Assembly (NCBI GenBank): GCA_002351705.1
Contig: DEHC01000061.1
Coordinates: 6,936 to 70,935, forward strand
DNA length: 64,000 bases
Direction: 5' to 3'
Source: Gammaproteobacteria bacterium UBA2810
GTDB lineage: Bacteria > Pseudomonadota > Gammaproteobacteria > Enterobacterales > Succinivibrionaceae
Shown here: positions 62,354 through 64,000 of the stretch, in pieces
How positions within the stretch are numbered: the first letter of the stretch is position 1
Layout: every line of letters starts with the position of its first letter
Translations under genes and position numbers: made by a program
The notes under the pieces: model-generated
The model's input: the letters and a program-made list of their open reading frames with translations, nothing else
Told to the model about the DNA's origin: nothing
The model's database searches: none

Positions 62354-62774
62354 CTGCCTGCTTTACGCCAGCCTCCCCGGATGGATTCTCCTTGCTGCCG
62401 TCTGAGCTGCTTTCCGCGGAGCCTTCCTTCCTGACCGGCTCTACCCTGACGATCTTAGCCTCAGTCGCAGCGTGAATGGCAGCCTCATCAGCCTTCTTCT
62501 GCTCGTCAGCCGCCTTGTCCTTCTCCTCATAGACACGAAGGCGCCTTCTCAGGGAATGGCAGCGGAGCCACAGAACGGAAATCTGCCAGGCGGCAAAGAG
62601 AAGCGCGATTGCGAAGCCTGCGCCGAACCAGATGGCCATCAGGGTGGACTGCGGCATGGTGACCTTTGCCGCAATGAAGTCAAAGTCGATTACCTGCGGG
62701 TTGGCGCCGCCAATGAGCATGCCGGCCGCGATTATGAGAACCAGTCCGATGAGATAGATGAGAGTCTTGATCAT
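62346..62774 (-). CDS. lapA: LapA (DUF1049) inner-membrane protein
   Basis: A 142-residue protein with two membrane helices (LIYLIGLVLIIAAGMLIG; LMAIWFGAGFAIALLFAAW) and a cytoplasmic coiled coil (LRCHSLRRRLRVYEEKDK). E. coli LapA is about 100 residues; the extra C-terminal ~45 here are a Lys/Glu/Ser-rich tail. It works with LapB in LPS control. The ATG at 62774 gives the standard N-terminus. Gene order ihfB-lapA-lapB matches E. coli. Confidence 0.92.
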   Translation of the reverse strand: MIKTLIYLIGLVLIIAAGMLIGGANPQVIDFDFIAAKVTMPQSTLMAIWFGAGFAIALLFAAWQISVLWLRCHSLRRRLRVYEEKDKAADEQKKADEAAIHAATEAKIVRVEPVRKEGSAESSSDGSKENPSGEAGVKQADA

Positions 62775-62895
62775 AAATGCCGCCGATATCCTGAAATCTG
62801 AAAAACTACGGTGCTTCACCTGGCATCAGGCCGGCGCAGTCTTCCGGCCTCATGCGCTGAAGACTTGGCGGTCCGGCTGCCTGCCGGTACCGCTT

Positions 62896-62923
62896 ATTAT
62901 AAGACAAAAAGGCTGATCTTGAA
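62896..62923 (-). promoter_or_regulatory. candidate lapAB promoter
   Basis: On the minus strand TTCAAG (62923-62918), a 16-base spacer and TATAAT (62901-62896), 122 bases before lapA. It lies in the ihfB-lapA gap. Confidence 0.5.
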
Positions 62924-62972
62924 TGCGCCGGGCACATGCCTGACTGCTGTGTGCGCCTGACACGGCGAAGCT

Positions 62973-63458
62973 TTACTCAGACACCTCTGACTGGGCAGAG
63001 CTTTTCTTTCTTGGCCTGCCGGGACGCGGCCTGTCGGCATCGAATGCCCCGTACATGCCTGATGCTGCAGGATCGCCGTCTGCCTCTCTTCTTCTTGCCC
63101 GCCGCTCGGCTGACCTGGCAGCCCTTTCGGTACGGAGGCGCTTTGCCTTCTCTAGAGACTCGGCAGCCTCGGGATGGTTGGAAAGATCAACTCTTTCCCG
63201 GAGCTCGCGCCCGGTACGGAAGTTAACGACCTTGGTTTCACCAATCTCTACGATTTTGCCGGTACTTGGATTCCTGCCTGAACGCGCGCGTCTTTTTCTG
63301 ACAGTCAGACTGCCGAAACCTCTGATTTCGATTTTGTCGCCGTCTGCCAGAGCTTCGGTGATGCGGTCAAGCATCAGTCTTACGGCGTCTTCAATTACAT
63401 TCTGCGAGAAACACGGATTCCGAAGCACAAGCTCACTGATGAGCTCTGATCTCGTCAT
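62973..63458 (-). CDS. ihfB: integration host factor subunit beta with extended basic tail
   Basis: The first ~94 residues are a normal IHF-beta: MTRSELISELVLRN, EDAVRLMLDRITEAL, IEIRGFGSLTVRKRRARSGRNPSTG (DNA-binding arm with the intercalating Pro) and FRTGRELRERV. E. coli IHF-beta stops at 94; this one continues for about 65 Arg/Ala/Glu-rich residues to 161, ending with the AT-hook-like RPRPGRPRKKSS. It should bend DNA as a heterodimer with IHF-alpha (not in this window). It lies upstream of lapA as in E. coli. The ribosome site is weak. Confidence 0.93.
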   Translation of the reverse strand: MTRSELISELVLRNPCFSQNVIEDAVRLMLDRITEALADGDKIEIRGFGSLTVRKRRARSGRNPSTGKIVEIGETKVVNFRTGRELRERVDLSNHPEAAESLEKAKRLRTERAARSAERRARRREADGDPAASGMYGAFDADRPRPGRPRKKSSAQSEVSE

Positions 63459-64000
63459 TTAAATCTATCCCTGAAAACCGGAAAACACTGTCCCATATGC
63501 AGAACGCCTGATTTACTCATACCGGCTCATCTGCATAATCTCGACGGCATCTTGCCATCTACGGTATAAAAACAAAAAAAATTTACGGATAAAATCCCTA
63601 TTCCGCTGTTTTAGTATACATTAGAGAACCCGAATTTTCAATGTGATTAAACGTCCGGCTGATGATGAATGACGTGATTATCAGAGACGCTGATCAAGCT
63701 ATAACAGTTTTATATATATAAAACCATATCTGATACACAATAATGTGAATACAGAAAGCAGACAGGATTTTTTTGAAGTTCAGCCAAAATTTTTTGGAAA
63801 ATTTAAATTATTTTTTTAATATCCTGTTCAGCAAGCAAGATTTTCCGGAAGAACATGGCTGCAGAATGCCAGTGCGTTCATGGAGCACAATGTTCCGCCG
63901 CGATGATGCAGCGGTGTGATGCGGATATAGGTATCCGAACACGCCGCAGGGAAGGCTTCCGGCACTGTGTCCGGTGAAGGCAATCGAGTAGGCGGATGTT
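63459..64000. other. AT-rich non-coding region upstream of ihfB
   Basis: About 540 bases without a convincing gene. The stretch 63540-63840 is very AT-rich with long A/T runs; 63850-64000 returns to normal composition. It contains an 18-base perfect palindrome (63707-63724) and CGGATA-TAGG-TATCCG at about 63923-63938. The ihfB promoter should be here. In E. coli rpsA precedes ihfB; no end of rpsA is visible before the window stops. Confidence 0.6.
63707..63724. repeat. perfect AT palindrome GTTTTATATATATAAAAC
   Basis: An 18-base self-complementary sequence about 250 bases upstream of ihfB, within the AT-rich segment. It could be a cruciform-prone site or a regulator operator; neither is shown. 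Confidence 0.75.

Noticed and set aside
63854..63970. Short ORF beginning ATGGCTGCAGAATGC and an open minus-strand frame at the window edge
   Set aside because: Both are under 45 codons, have no recognisable motif and lack a clear ribosome site; they cannot be judged without sequence past 64000.

Overview
The window is GC-rich chromosomal DNA from a gammaproteobacterium. The gene orders are enteric/Aeromonadales-like: apt-dnaX, pdxB-usg-fimV-truA, accD-folC-dedD, prmB-aroC, sohB-topA and ihfB-lapA-lapB-pyrF, plus a Gly-Cys-Leu tRNA trio matching E. coli glyW-cysT-leuZ. Glycogen phosphorylase, a debranching enzyme and a secreted starch-degrading lipoprotein suggest a starch/glycogen-using bacterium. 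A member of the Succinivibrionaceae is a reasonable guess, but it is an inference. No phage, insertion sequence, plasmid or CRISPR features were seen; this is core chromosome with a few accessory islands.

Layout. 1-5.5 kb: dnaX (cut by the window edge, with an A10 slippage site), apt, folE, a porin and a DUF2057 protein. 5.5-11.7 kb: a minus-strand operon of Nif3, a LuxO-type sigma-54 activator, a LuxU-type HPt protein, a FIST (NosP-like) sensor and a soluble hybrid histidine kinase. This looks like one complete phosphorelay. 11.7-23.8 kb: dedD-folC-accD and truA-fimV-usg-pdxB, the two halves of a block that is continuous in E. coli, separated by a plus-strand cassette (alpha/beta hydrolase, orphan DNA methyltransferase, topoisomerase III). 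24-33.4 kb: glgP, a COG0523 GTPase, a lipoprotein alpha-amylase, the tRNA trio and glgX. 33.5-42.5 kb: the cvfB-like, sugar-efflux MFS, sohB, topA and mepA run, a frameshifted type IV pilin, and rplY with a structured leader. 42.6-51.1 kb: a DsbA-like protein, the 4.5S SRP RNA, a broken metallo-hydrolase, aroC, prmB, ytfK, nhaB, an HD-domain protein and sixA. 51.6-60.3 kb: a six-gene MoxR/Bat operon, then an EAL-HDOD protein coupled to a rhombosortase. 60.4-64 kb: pyrF, lapB, lapA and ihfB, with an unusual basic tail on IHF-beta, then AT-rich non-coding DNA.

The most interesting system is the FIST/hybrid kinase/HPt/LuxO operon. In Vibrio cholerae the FIST protein NosP and the hybrid kinase VpsS are reported to signal nitric oxide into LuxU-LuxO. 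Here the counterparts of all four proteins lie in one overlapping gene set. Other points worth attention are the dnaX slippage tract with stop codons in both shifted frames, the hairpin-rich rplY leader ending in a terminator-like element, a (GAAA)8 tract just upstream of the prmB promoter, two broken genes, and a possible structured RNA upstream of sixA.
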